From: Flavobacterium sp. MK4S-17
GTDB lineage: Bacteria; Bacteroidota; Bacteroidia; Flavobacteriales; Flavobacteriaceae
NCBI RefSeq assembly: GCF_009848495.1
Contig: NZ_WWEP01000001.1
Coordinates: 215,916-279,915, forward strand
Length of the DNA: 64,000 nt
Reading direction: 5' to 3'
Both the position numbers and the translations under genes were made by a program. Below the pieces are notes generated by a model that worked only from the letters and a program-made list of their open reading frames with translations, searched no databases and was not told where the DNA came from. Below are positions 15,593-24,333 of the stretch, one piece after another (position 1 is the stretch's first letter; each line of letters opens with the position of its first letter).

Positions 15593-17959
15593 TTACTTTA
15601 CAACCAGCTTTTTAGTTACTGATTTTCCGTTTGATTCGGCAGATATAAAATATATACCTGAAGTTAATGCAGATATATTAATACTATCCTGATTTCCTGT
15701 TACAGATGCCGAAAGTACTTTTTTACCCATAACATCATGCACAGTAACATTGGCATTAGTAACCTCATTATTAAAATTAAGGGTAACTGTGCCTGAAGCA
15801 GGATTGGGATAAACCGTGAAAATACCGGCAGCAAAATCTTTATTGCCTGCCACATTTTGTACTGTAGTGGTTACAGTGTTGGTTATAATAGCCTCATTAA
15901 AATCAAAATAAATGGCTGCGGTAGCCGACATTGAATCACCTAAAGATACACTTGCTTTCGGCTTTATTTTATAGCTTACAAAACCATGGCTTGCAGGCTC
16001 ATCTAACGCGGTATAGGCAAGATTAATGTTATCAAAGAAAAACTGGAGATTACCGTTGCTGCGCTCTACACGGTAGCCATGGCTTGCCCCTATTGGCTGA
16101 AAAGTTTCCCAGTCAAGGTTGGCATCAAGCAGCGTTTCAAGCCTCACATTTACGGCATGGGCAGTTCCTGTATTCTGAAAACGGATAGTATAATGCAGGT
16201 ATGCTTCCGCCTGTACTTCTGTAATATATTCACCTTCGCGCACCAGTATATCATTAGGGTCATAAGAATTCACAACCGTTTGTGATAATACATCAGTATT
16301 ATTAGAAGCGTTATCATCATCTACCGGCAGTATATTGGCACCAATAGTAATAACATCTCCTGCATTTACTGTAGGCGGTGTTAGTACAGTAAAGTTTAGT
16401 ATAACCGATTTGCTTTCCATTGGCTGTAAATTGGTATAATTTAAAATAACGGCATTGGGCGATTGTGTAACCGAACTGTTATTTGAACCGTTAAATGTCA
16501 TTTTTCCGCTTTCATAATATACGGTTGCAGTACCGCTTACAGGATATGTACCATTATTTGAATACACTAAGGAATAAGAAATATTAAAACCCGGGCGCGG
16601 AGTGCCAAGCGGAACAAGGTTCACTGTAACATCGCTTACAGGTGTTGGGGCTGAAATACAAAAATCTTTATGCATGCCATCTCCGGGCATACTAATACTA
16701 TAACCCCCGGGAGTGGTATTTAATGACATATTATTTTGTACTACCGTTACCACACTACTGCCAGCAGGCATATTGGTAAAAATATAATAGCCGTTTTCAT
16801 CTGTAAATGTCTGGTAAACCGTATTTCCTGCAATATTGTACATACTGACATTTGGTGCAGGCTGGTCGGACGCTGAACAGCCATCGCCATCAATATCATA
16901 AGTTACTTTCCCTGAAATTGTATTATTTGTACAACCCACAAGGTCTATAGTTAATATAGCATAGCAGCCACCTGTGGTATTGCTAATCCTGGCATAAACG
17001 GTTTTTTGGTTTTCAGCAATATAATATGAAGAAGGATTTTGGATAGCATTATCCTGATTTTCCGCATCATCTTCAGTTTCATAATAACTTATAAGTAAAT
17101 CTCCGGCAAACTCTATAGCCTGTGTAAGGTCAAAAACTGCAACATTAGCTTCATTACAGGAATTAAGGGTTACTGTTAGCTCATCAAAAGATTCAATGAT
17201 AGCAATACTCACCATTTTCTCATTACTGCAGCTTGGAGTTGTATTACTGGCTGCATAAACATAAATTACCTGTGATGAGGTTATTACAGTACCTGCCGGT
17301 AAAACAACACCGCCACCGCCGGGCTGTGTAAAATAAGTACCCACACTAAGTGGTGGCAATGTATAACTTTCACATTCTACTATCGATTCAGGAATATTTA
17401 TAACCGGGGTGGGTAGTACAGTAATTGTAAAACTTGTTTCATCAGTACAGCCACTCAATTCTCCATAAATATAAAGTGTTATTGAAACAGTTATCATATC
17501 GCCGGGCAACAACATTGTACCCGTGCCGTTAGGACCTGTATAATAATTACTAAAATCTACATTTAATGGTGGTAATACATAACTGCTGCAAACTGTTACA
17601 TTAGGCTGGGAAGGTATCCATATACCACCCCATGTAACAATAAATGAAGTTATTGCATAGCTTGCATCACCCATATTTGTAACCCTGATATAAATTTCCT
17701 GACTCTGTAAATTTGGTATATAAAAAGTAGGATTAGTTATAGATTGCTCATTATCCTCAGCGTTCTGTTCTGTTTCAAAGAACGAAACATTAAAATCTGC
17801 TGGGTTTTGGTCGCCCAATACGGCAGGTATTTGCACGGTCAGGTCAAAAACCTCATTGTTACACTGATTTATATCATTAACAGGATAGGCAACAGCCTGC
17901 GAAAATGCATTAATTCCTGTAAAGAGCACAATTGTGGCAATAAGTAATTTTTTCATCAT
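15593..17959 (-). CDS. T9SS-exported multidomain protein (DUF7619, type A sorting domain)
   Basis: 788 aa. Signal peptide (MMKKLLIATIVLFTGINAFSQ); N-terminal beta domains with two related units centred on CSSYVLPPLNVD and CESYTLPPLSVG; a carboxypeptidase-regulatory/SdrD-like unit (ISGKVTYDIDGDGC to ENGYYIFTNMPAG); a DUF7619-like domain (SYDPNDILVREGEYI, YTIRFQNTGTAHAVNVR, YFDFNEAIITN); and a C-terminal T9SS type A domain (FTVYPNPASGTVTLNF, GKKVL, LTSGIYF, KKLVVK). Surface-attached or secreted; probably adhesive or structural. Monocistronic. Confidence 0.88.
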   Translation of the reverse strand: MMKKLLIATIVLFTGINAFSQAVAYPVNDINQCNNEVFDLTVQIPAVLGDQNPADFNVSFFETEQNAEDNEQSITNPTFYIPNLQSQEIYIRVTNMGDASYAITSFIVTWGGIWIPSQPNVTVCSSYVLPPLNVDFSNYYTGPNGTGTMLLPGDMITVSITLYIYGELSGCTDETSFTITVLPTPVINIPESIVECESYTLPPLSVGTYFTQPGGGGVVLPAGTVITSSQVIYVYAASNTTPSCSNEKMVSIAIIESFDELTVTLNSCNEANVAVFDLTQAIEFAGDLLISYYETEDDAENQDNAIQNPSSYYIAENQKTVYARISNTTGGCYAILTIDLVGCTNNTISGKVTYDIDGDGCSASDQPAPNVSMYNIAGNTVYQTFTDENGYYIFTNMPAGSSVVTVVQNNMSLNTTPGGYSISMPGDGMHKDFCISAPTPVSDVTVNLVPLGTPRPGFNISYSLVYSNNGTYPVSGTATVYYESGKMTFNGSNNSSVTQSPNAVILNYTNLQPMESKSVILNFTVLTPPTVNAGDVITIGANILPVDDDNASNNTDVLSQTVVNSYDPNDILVREGEYITEVQAEAYLHYTIRFQNTGTAHAVNVRLETLLDANLDWETFQPIGASHGYRVERSNGNLQFFFDNINLAYTALDEPASHGFVSYKIKPKASVSLGDSMSATAAIYFDFNEAIITNTVTTTVQNVAGNKDFAAGIFTVYPNPASGTVTLNFNNEVTNANVTVHDVMGKKVLSASVTGNQDSINISALTSGIYFISAESNGKSVTKKLVVK

Positions 17960-18044
17960 AATCGATTGATTTGTTTAACTGCAAGTATAACAATTAATTA
18001 TACAAATGCCCTATGCTAAACATCAAAATATGATGAAATAAATT

Positions 18045-18404
18045 TTAAACCTGGCTGTGGAGCATTACCTCATTTATGTTCAGGTTATAATAACTCCTGT
18101 ATTCAGGGTTAATAATCACCTCAAATTTTTTACGGAATAAAACATATTCCTCATTGGTAAAATCTTCTAGTATAATTTTTACCAGGTAAGGCTGCCCTGC
18201 AATAAATTTTTCCTTGTCAATACATATAACCGATGCATCAAAACAGTCTTCATACTGGTGGTAAAAGCCTGCTCCTATAGGTTCAAACTTATTAGTGTTT
18301 ATATTCCTTGCCTTTAAAAGCGATTTTAATTCAAGCTCATTAGTAGCAGCCCTGCCTGCCGGTTTGGCTTTTTTTCTTTTAAGTGTTGCAGTTATAGTTT
18401 CCAT
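18045..18404 (-). CDS. Hypothetical protein
   Basis: 119 aa from METITATLKRKKAKPAG (ATG at 18404); the frame is open to 18422 (MPKKQG). The N-terminus is basic and rich in Lys, Ala and Arg, the rest is mixed alpha/beta with YHQYEDCFDASVICIDKEKF and a Tyr/Asn-rich end. No signal peptide or membrane segment. I do not recognise a family. It lies between a T9SS protein and the DUF4294 gene, all on the minus strand but with gaps of 57-85 bases, so co-transcription is uncertain. Confidence 0.6.
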   Translation of the reverse strand: METITATLKRKKAKPAGRAATNELELKSLLKARNINTNKFEPIGAGFYHQYEDCFDASVICIDKEKFIAGQPYLVKIILEDFTNEEYVLFRKKFEVIINPEYRSYYNLNINEVMLHSQV

Positions 18405-18478
18405 ACCTTGCTTTTTCGGCAAAGTTCTCTTTTAATTGCTAAATGCATATTAAGGTTAATGTAAATATTTATTAATTA

Positions 18479-19162
18479 TTACTGTTTATCCATCCACTTC
18501 TGGGTTATGGCAGCATAATCAATTTCAAAGGCTGGTTCCTGCCTTATTAGGCGCCTCTCGGCAAAAGCCTGCAATAAAAAGCCTTCAATATAGTAATCTT
18601 CGGGCACTGTTGCAGGATTGTATTTTTCCTTAATATTTATGCTGAAAAGCTTTGCCATCCGGTTAGCCCAAAAGGCTTTCCAGCCGCTTTTATGTTCCTT
18701 TATCAGGTCAAAAGTTGATTGCCCCGTTTGCCTGTATATAAGCTTTACCAAAATTTGGCCGTCTTTTCTTGAAAGTTTTTTCAACTGGTCTTCAAATTCA
18801 GTTTCAAGGTATTTCTCCACTATTTTGGAGTATTTTTTCTTTTCCCTTTCTGTTTTCAGCTTTGCCATGTTGGCATTAAGCACTGTAAGCCTTTCGGCGG
18901 CAATTTTGGCGTAGGGGTAAACTTTAAGTACCCTTCTCCTTAAAATAAGCAATTTTTTTCTTTCCTCTTCCGAAAGTGTACTTTTAACATTGGAAATTAC
19001 AATTTCCTCCATTTCAATATTAAAAACAATAGAGTCGTTTTCCATACCGTTTTTAATGGTATCGGTAATTACCTGGGCACGTGATGATAACGATGCCAGC
19101 AGGATAAAAATTAAATAAACCCTTGTTTTCACTAAGCTGAATTTTATACCAAAATTATGCAT
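18479..19162 (-). CDS. DUF4294 family exported protein
   Basis: 227 aa with an N-terminal hydrophobic segment that acts as a signal peptide (about residues 13-29, ending SRAQ). The conserved domain contains EEIVISNVKSTLSEEERKKLLILRRRVLKVYPYAKIAAERL, a charged helical part, and LVKLIYRQTGQSTFDLIKEHKSGWKAFWAN. This matches DUF4294, a Bacteroidota family usually placed beside an M42 peptidase gene, as here (divergent, 50 bases). Function unknown. Confidence 0.85.
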   Translation of the reverse strand: MHNFGIKFSLVKTRVYLIFILLASLSSRAQVITDTIKNGMENDSIVFNIEMEEIVISNVKSTLSEEERKKLLILRRRVLKVYPYAKIAAERLTVLNANMAKLKTEREKKKYSKIVEKYLETEFEDQLKKLSRKDGQILVKLIYRQTGQSTFDLIKEHKSGWKAFWANRMAKLFSINIKEKYNPATVPEDYYIEGFLLQAFAERRLIRQEPAFEIDYAAITQKWMDKQ

Positions 19163-19181
19163 TTATATATAACTCTGTAAT

Positions 19182-19189
19182 CAAATTTA
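19182..19189 (-). promoter_or_regulatory. -7 box for the DUF4294 gene
   Basis: TAAATTTG on the minus strand, exact TAnnTTTG match, 19 bases before the ATG at 19162. Confidence 0.5.
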
Positions 19190-19212
19190 TATTTTAGCTG
19201 AAAAATATAATT

Positions 19213-20301
19213 ATGTCATCAAAATCCATACTGAATTCATCATCCCTAAACTTTCTTGAAAAATACCTTAACAATGCCTCGCCTACAGGCTATGAAGCCG
19301 GCGGGCAAAAAATATGGATGGAGTATGTAAAGCCTTATGTAGATACTTTTATAACCGATACTTATGGAACTGCTGTGGGCGTTATTAACCCGGATGCACC
19401 TTATAAGGTGGTAATTGAAGGCCATTCAGACGAAATATCATGGTATGTAAACTATATAACTGATAACGGCCTGCTGCACGTAATTCGCAACGGAGGTTCC
19501 GACCATATGATTGCTCCTTCCAAAAGGGTAAACATACACACGAAACAGGGTGTAGTTAAGGGCGTTTTCGGTTGGCCGGCAATCCATACCCGCAACCGTG
19601 GCAAAGAAGAGCCGGCAAAGCTTGAAACCAATTTTATCGACTTAGGATGCAGTAATAAAGAGGAAGTGGAAAAAATGGGAGTGCATGTGGGCTGTGTTGT
19701 TACCTACCCCGATGAGTTTATGGTTTTAAACGACAATAAATTTGTGTGCCGTGCCATTGATAACCGTATCGGTGGATTTATGATAGCTGAAGTGGCAAGG
19801 CTTCTACACCAAAACAAAAAGAAACTGCCCTTTGGCTTATACATAACCAATTCTGTTCAGGAGGAAGTTGGTTTGCGCGGTGCCGAAATGATTACTAAAA
19901 CAATACGCCCTAATGTAGCTATTGTTACCGATGTTTGCCATGATACCACTACCCCAATGATAGACAAACGTATTGAGGGCGATACACAAATTGGCAAAGG
20001 CCCGGTTATAACCTATGCCCCTGCTGTACAAAACAATTTACGTGAACATATACTGGATACGGCACAGCATAATAACATACCTTTTCAAAGGCTTGCGTCT
20101 TCGCGTGTTACAGGTACCGATACCGATGCTTTTGCCTATAGCAACGGTGGTGTGGCAAGTGCCTTGATATCCTTGCCTTTGCGCTATATGCACACTACTG
20201 TGGAAATGGTGCATCGTGATGATGTTGAAAACGTTATCAGGCTTATTTATGAAACACTGCAAAAAATACAAAACGAAGAAACCTTTTCTTACTTTAAATA
20301 A
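19213..20301 (+). CDS. M42 family metallopeptidase
   Basis: 362 aa, normal size for M42 glutamyl aminopeptidase/deblocking aminopeptidases, which form cytoplasmic TET-like oligomers with two metal ions. Likely ligands and catalytic residues are in VIEGHSDEISW (His, Asp), CRAIDNRIGG (Asp), NSVQEEVGLRGA (Glu pair), VTDVCHD (Asp) and MHTTVEMVHRDD (His). Divergent from the DUF4294 gene. A perfect hairpin follows the stop. Confidence 0.92.
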   Translation: MSSKSILNSSSLNFLEKYLNNASPTGYEAGGQKIWMEYVKPYVDTFITDTYGTAVGVINPDAPYKVVIEGHSDEISWYVNYITDNGLLHVIRNGGSDHMIAPSKRVNIHTKQGVVKGVFGWPAIHTRNRGKEEPAKLETNFIDLGCSNKEEVEKMGVHVGCVVTYPDEFMVLNDNKFVCRAIDNRIGGFMIAEVARLLHQNKKKLPFGLYITNSVQEEVGLRGAEMITKTIRPNVAIVTDVCHDTTTPMIDKRIEGDTQIGKGPVITYAPAVQNNLREHILDTAQHNNIPFQRLASSRVTGTDTDAFAYSNGGVASALISLPLRYMHTTVEMVHRDDVENVIRLIYETLQKIQNEETFSYFK

Positions 20302-20304
20302 TCC

Positions 20305-20333
20305 TTTAAACCCTGCCCGATGCAGGGTTTAAA
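20305..20333. terminator. Strong hairpin after the M42 gene
   Basis: Perfect 12-bp stem TTTAAACCCTGC (20305-20316) / GCAGGGTTTAAA (20322-20333), loop of five. No long T run follows, so it may pause, terminate or protect the mRNA end. Confidence 0.55.
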
Positions 20334-20347
20334 ATTAATATAGCTAT

Positions 20348-21412
20348 ATGATGAAATGTATTTCTATCCTCTTTTTACTAGGTACTGCGCTAAAATGTTA
20401 TAGTCAAAAACCACAGGAGCCTCTGCCGCCCTACCCTTACCATACCGAAGAAGTATATATTGAAAATAAATCCGACAGCATAAAACTTGCCGGCACATTA
20501 ACACTACCTGAAAAGGGAAACAATTTTCCTGTAGTACTACTACTTAGCGGTAGTGGTGCGCAGGACAGGAATTCCGAGCTTTTGGGGCATAAGCCTTTTT
20601 TAGTGCTTGCTGATTACCTCACCAGAAACGGCATTGCTGTTTTACGAATGGACGACCGAGATGAAGGCCAATCGGGAGGCGTGTATAATGAGGCCGGTGT
20701 AAAAGAATTTACTGAAGATGCTTTATATGCTATAAACTATTTGAAAAGCAGGAAAGAAATAAATAAATCGCAAATCGGGTTAATAGGGCATAGCCTGGGC
20801 GGCATAGTTGCGCAGGTTGCCGCTGCCAAAACAAATGATGTTGCTTTTATTGTGCTTATGGCCAGCCCCGGTATTGACGGAGATAAATTAATGCTGCTGC
20901 AAAAGGAAGTTATAGAACGCAAATTAGGCGGTAGTGATGCTTCCATAACCATTGGGCAACAGCAAATTGGCATGGCATATAAAATAATACGCAACCCGGA
21001 GCTTGATGATGAAGCCAAGAAACTGAAATTAACAAACTACCTTACCGCTATTTACGGTATGGCACTGCCTAAACAACAGATTGAAGGGCTTGTAAGCCAG
21101 TTGTCTTTCCCTTGGTTTTCAGATCTTATCAAGTACAATCCATCTGAAGTACTTGCAAAAATCAAATGCCCTGTTTTAGCTTTAAACGGCTCTAATGACC
21201 TGCAGGTTGTGCCTTCCAACCTTAATGCTATTGAAGAAGAACTGAAAAAAAATGGCAATACCAAAGTTAAGGCTATTGAAATGCCTAACCTTAACCATTT
21301 ATTCCAGGAGAGTAAAACCGGCTTGCCAAATGAATATGCAAACATAGAGCAAACCCTATCACCTGAAGTGTTGAAAATAATTAAAAACTGGATTGTTGAA
21401 ATTACGAAATAG
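20348..21412 (+). CDS. Exported alpha/beta hydrolase
   Basis: 354 aa with a signal peptide (MMKCISILFLLGTALKCYSQ; a Cys at residue 17 could also be read as a lipobox). The hydrolase domain has VLLLSGSGAQDRN (oxyanion side), RMDDRDEGQSGG, the nucleophile elbow GHSLGG at about residue 147, the acid in ALNGSNDLQVVP and the His in MPNLNHLF. Esterase or peptidase of the dienelactone-hydrolase-like group; substrate unknown. It follows the M42 gene after 46 bases. Confidence 0.85.
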   Translation: MMKCISILFLLGTALKCYSQKPQEPLPPYPYHTEEVYIENKSDSIKLAGTLTLPEKGNNFPVVLLLSGSGAQDRNSELLGHKPFLVLADYLTRNGIAVLRMDDRDEGQSGGVYNEAGVKEFTEDALYAINYLKSRKEINKSQIGLIGHSLGGIVAQVAAAKTNDVAFIVLMASPGIDGDKLMLLQKEVIERKLGGSDASITIGQQQIGMAYKIIRNPELDDEAKKLKLTNYLTAIYGMALPKQQIEGLVSQLSFPWFSDLIKYNPSEVLAKIKCPVLALNGSNDLQVVPSNLNAIEEELKKNGNTKVKAIEMPNLNHLFQESKTGLPNEYANIEQTLSPEVLKIIKNWIVEITK

Positions 21413-21467
21413 CCAGTATTAACAAGGGTTTTGAATTTTATTAACTTCTAAAAAGCTCCTAAATATG

Positions 21468-21475
21468 TATATTTG
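21468..21475 (+). promoter_or_regulatory. -7 box for the T9SS protein gene
   Basis: TATATTTG, exact TAnnTTTG match, 22 bases before the ATG at 21498. Confidence 0.5.
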
Positions 21476-21497
21476 TTGATATTAATATTTGAAAGCT

Positions 21498-22412
21498 ATG
21501 AAAAAAATTTATTCTTTATTATTTGTTTCTTTATCATTTGCAACCTTTGCGCAGCAAACCATTTCTTTTGAGGCAGGCGAAGGTTATCAGTTAGGCACTT
21601 TGCATCAGCAAAATGGCTGGGAAGTTACCGAAGGCTCCGATGGTATTATAGAAAACCAGGTTATCAGCAATGAAGCTGCTTCCGATGGTAATTTCTCTTT
21701 TAAAAATGCCTATGAACCTGATTTTGATTTTCAGTGGTTTCCTATTTTTGGGGCTGCAAAAGCTTTTGATGAGCCGGCAGACTATAGCAGCTTCACCATA
21801 TCTTATGATGTTATGGTAACCGAAAAAATGGGTGCTGACTTTGAATTTACACTTTATGCTGTTGATGCTTCAGAGGAATTTACACCGGTTGCGGGGGTAG
21901 GAATTGAAAACCGGGGCTATATATACCTGATTAAAGATGAAAATTACGGTTTTGATTATGCACAGGCCGAGTGGGATGCAAACCAGTGGACAAATGTAAA
22001 AATTGAAGTTACTACCGAAGAAATAAAATATTATATAAATAATGTGCTTGAGGCTACAATTCCCAACTTTAGCCAGCTGAATATTGAAGGTTTCAATATG
22101 CTGCACAATAATTACGGTGGTGATGGTTATTATGATAATGTTGTAATCACTACAGGGAATTTAAGTACTGAAAAGCCGATACACACTGAAAGCATTACTG
22201 TTTTTCCAAATCCTGCAAATAATAACGTATCTGTAAATTTACCAAATAGCACAATTGTTGATTCTGTAGCCATTTATAACATTACCAGGCAAAAAGTTTT
22301 GACAACCGCAAATACTCAAAATATAGATATCAGCAGCCTTAGCGCAGGAACTTATTTTATTAAGGTTACAGGTAATAATGCCGTTTACACAAAAAAGATT
22401 ATTAAAAGCTAA
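21498..22412 (+). CDS. T9SS type A sorting-domain protein
   Basis: 304 aa from the ATG at 21498 (a TTG nine bases earlier is in frame but lacks support). Signal peptide MKKIYSLLFVSLSFATFAQ; a jelly-roll/concanavalin-like middle (YSSFTISYDVMVTE, EAEWDANQWTNVKIEV-type pattern, FNMLHNNYGGDGYYDNVVI) that suggests carbohydrate or protein binding; and a C-terminal T9SS type A domain (ITVFPNPANNNVSVNL, LSAGTYFIKV, KKIIKS). Secreted by the T9SS; no catalytic motif seen. Confidence 0.85.
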   Translation: MKKIYSLLFVSLSFATFAQQTISFEAGEGYQLGTLHQQNGWEVTEGSDGIIENQVISNEAASDGNFSFKNAYEPDFDFQWFPIFGAAKAFDEPADYSSFTISYDVMVTEKMGADFEFTLYAVDASEEFTPVAGVGIENRGYIYLIKDENYGFDYAQAEWDANQWTNVKIEVTTEEIKYYINNVLEATIPNFSQLNIEGFNMLHNNYGGDGYYDNVVITTGNLSTEKPIHTESITVFPNPANNNVSVNLPNSTIVDSVAIYNITRQKVLTTANTQNIDISSLSAGTYFIKVTGNNAVYTKKIIKS

Positions 22413-22430
22413 CATCCATTTACCTATAAT

Positions 22431-22458
22431 AAAAAGCCCTGTTTAAGCAGGGCTTTTT
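22431..22458 (+). terminator. Terminator
   Basis: Perfect 11-bp stem AAAAAGCCCTG (22431-22441) / CAGGGCTTTTT (22448-22458) with T-rich tail. Confidence 0.8.
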
Positions 22459-22581
22459 ATTTTGTTATAATTTGATGTAAAAATAATTTATGCTTAATAC
22501 TAAATAAATCATTTTATTTGTAGGTTAGCAGCTAAACAAAATTTATCCTATATATAAGGAAAACATTACTTAAAACATCAA

Positions 22582-24267
22582 ATGCAAAAATTAAACAACC
22601 TGTTTGTTGTGTTGGCTTTTATAGGCGCAACTTTAAACTTACATGCACAAACCACAATCCTTGACGAAACTTTACTAACGCAGGAAAGCTTTACTACTTT
22701 TACACCGGTTAGTGTAACGGGTTATCAAAACTGGTATTTTAGTTCCTCTTACGGTGCTGTCTGCAGCGGCTATTCAGGCGGGCAAAGCTATGAAAATGAA
22801 GACTGGCTGGTTAGCCCTGTTATGAATTTATCTGAAGTGGATAATGCACAATTATCTTTCAGCCATGCCCGTGGCAATGCCGCAGTAATGAACGTGGGTG
22901 TTGAGCAGGGCTGGTATAAAGTGTATGCAACCGCAGCATATACGGGCGACCCGCTAACTACCCAGTGGATTGAGCTTCAGGGGGTAAATCAAAATATTAC
23001 TTCTGCCTGGCAGTATATATCTTCGGGAAATATTACTATTCCCCAGGCTGCAAAATCGCAAAATTCCCGAATTGCATTCCGCTATATCAGTTCGGCATCC
23101 CAAAGTGCAACCTGGGAAATTAAGAATGTAAAAGTTACAGGTGATTACCAGGGTACCAATCCCGGTTCAGGCGGTGTTTTTAAAATTACAAACTGGAATA
23201 CAGAGTGGCTTGGCTGCGATACGTTTGGCCCAAGTAATGAAAACCAGCAAATTAATAATGTTGTGAGTGCCATGCTTACTATGAATGCTGATATTTACTG
23301 CCTGCAGGAAGTTTCTAATACTGTATCAAGCCCATCAATAGCAACTATTGTTTCACTATTGGGGAGCGATGAATGGGGAGGCTCTATAGTACCTTCCAAC
23401 ACCGGCGACTGCAACCAAAGGCAGGGTATCATTTATAAAAAATCAAGGGTACAGTTTGTAAGTGCTATGGAACTGAATAACGGTAATGCCGCACTGGGCA
23501 ATTCTTACTATTACAACTGGTCAAGCGGGCGTTTTCCTGCATTATATAATGTAAACCTAATTTCAGGTAATGCATCCGTACCCCTTACCATTATAAACAT
23601 ACATGCCAAAGCCGAAGACAATGAAGCTATGAGCCATACCCGCAGGGCAGGTGCTTCGCAGGCTTTAAAAACAATACTTGACGGTACAAACTACAACACA
23701 AAAAACCTTGTAATAGTTGGTGATTTTAATGATTACCTTATTGGCACAAACAACTACGCGTGCAATTGCGGTGTATCACCTTATAAAAACTTTATGGATG
23801 ATACAAGCAATTACAGTGGCATCACCAAATATATAAATGATGTAGATACAAGCTGGGGCGTGCGCCCTTTAATAGAGCATTTTATAATTTCCAATGAACT
23901 GGCAGATAATTATATAAGCAACAGTGCCAAGCAGGAAATTACAATACCGCAAACCATCAGCAATTATTACAATACAACTTCCGGGCACCTGCCGGTAAGT
24001 GCCACATTTGAATTTTCTACATTAAGCAATACGAAAAATCCTGATTTTGTAGACCATTGGTCAATTTACCCTAACCCAGTGAAGGACATTCTGAATATTG
24101 AAAATATGGATATTACATATAATAATACCATTGAAATATATGACCTGACAGGAAGGCAAATAATGGCCAAGAATTTAACCGAAGATAAAGTTAATGTAAG
24201 TGCATTTCCTGCCGGTGTTTATATTTTAAAAATAGGTAACAGAAGTAAGAAATTTATAAAAGAATAA
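22582..24267 (+). CDS. T9SS-secreted endonuclease/exonuclease/phosphatase-family protein
   Basis: 561 aa. Signal peptide ending LHAQ (about residue 23). Residues about 30-190 form a choice-of-anchor-J-like beta domain (ENEDWLVSPVMNLSEV, SARGNAAVMN-type, WEIKNVKVTGDY). Residues about 200-470 are an EEP nuclease domain: ITNWNTEWLG, DIYCLQEVSNT (metal Glu), INIHAKAED, VIVGDFNDYL (Asp, Asn) and SGHLPVSATF (His). A T9SS type A domain (WSIYPNPVKDILNIENM, FPAGVYILKI, KKFIKE) ends it. Probably a secreted DNase or phosphodiesterase for nutrient recovery. Confidence 0.88.
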   Translation: MQKLNNLFVVLAFIGATLNLHAQTTILDETLLTQESFTTFTPVSVTGYQNWYFSSSYGAVCSGYSGGQSYENEDWLVSPVMNLSEVDNAQLSFSHARGNAAVMNVGVEQGWYKVYATAAYTGDPLTTQWIELQGVNQNITSAWQYISSGNITIPQAAKSQNSRIAFRYISSASQSATWEIKNVKVTGDYQGTNPGSGGVFKITNWNTEWLGCDTFGPSNENQQINNVVSAMLTMNADIYCLQEVSNTVSSPSIATIVSLLGSDEWGGSIVPSNTGDCNQRQGIIYKKSRVQFVSAMELNNGNAALGNSYYYNWSSGRFPALYNVNLISGNASVPLTIINIHAKAEDNEAMSHTRRAGASQALKTILDGTNYNTKNLVIVGDFNDYLIGTNNYACNCGVSPYKNFMDDTSNYSGITKYINDVDTSWGVRPLIEHFIISNELADNYISNSAKQEITIPQTISNYYNTTSGHLPVSATFEFSTLSNTKNPDFVDHWSIYPNPVKDILNIENMDITYNNTIEIYDLTGRQIMAKNLTEDKVNVSAFPAGVYILKIGNRSKKFIKE

Positions 24268-24280
24268 TTACCGATTCATA

Positions 24281-24318
24281 TAAACAAAAATGGCAGCTAT
24301 AGCTGCCATTTTTGTTTA
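24281..24318. terminator. Perfect 38-bp palindrome, bidirectional terminator
   Basis: TAAACAAAAATGGCAGCT (24281-24298) is followed by AT and then its exact reverse complement (24301-24318). The T-rich halves on both strands suit termination of both flanking convergent genes. Confidence 0.8.
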
Positions 24319-24333
24319 TTACCTCCTACCCCA

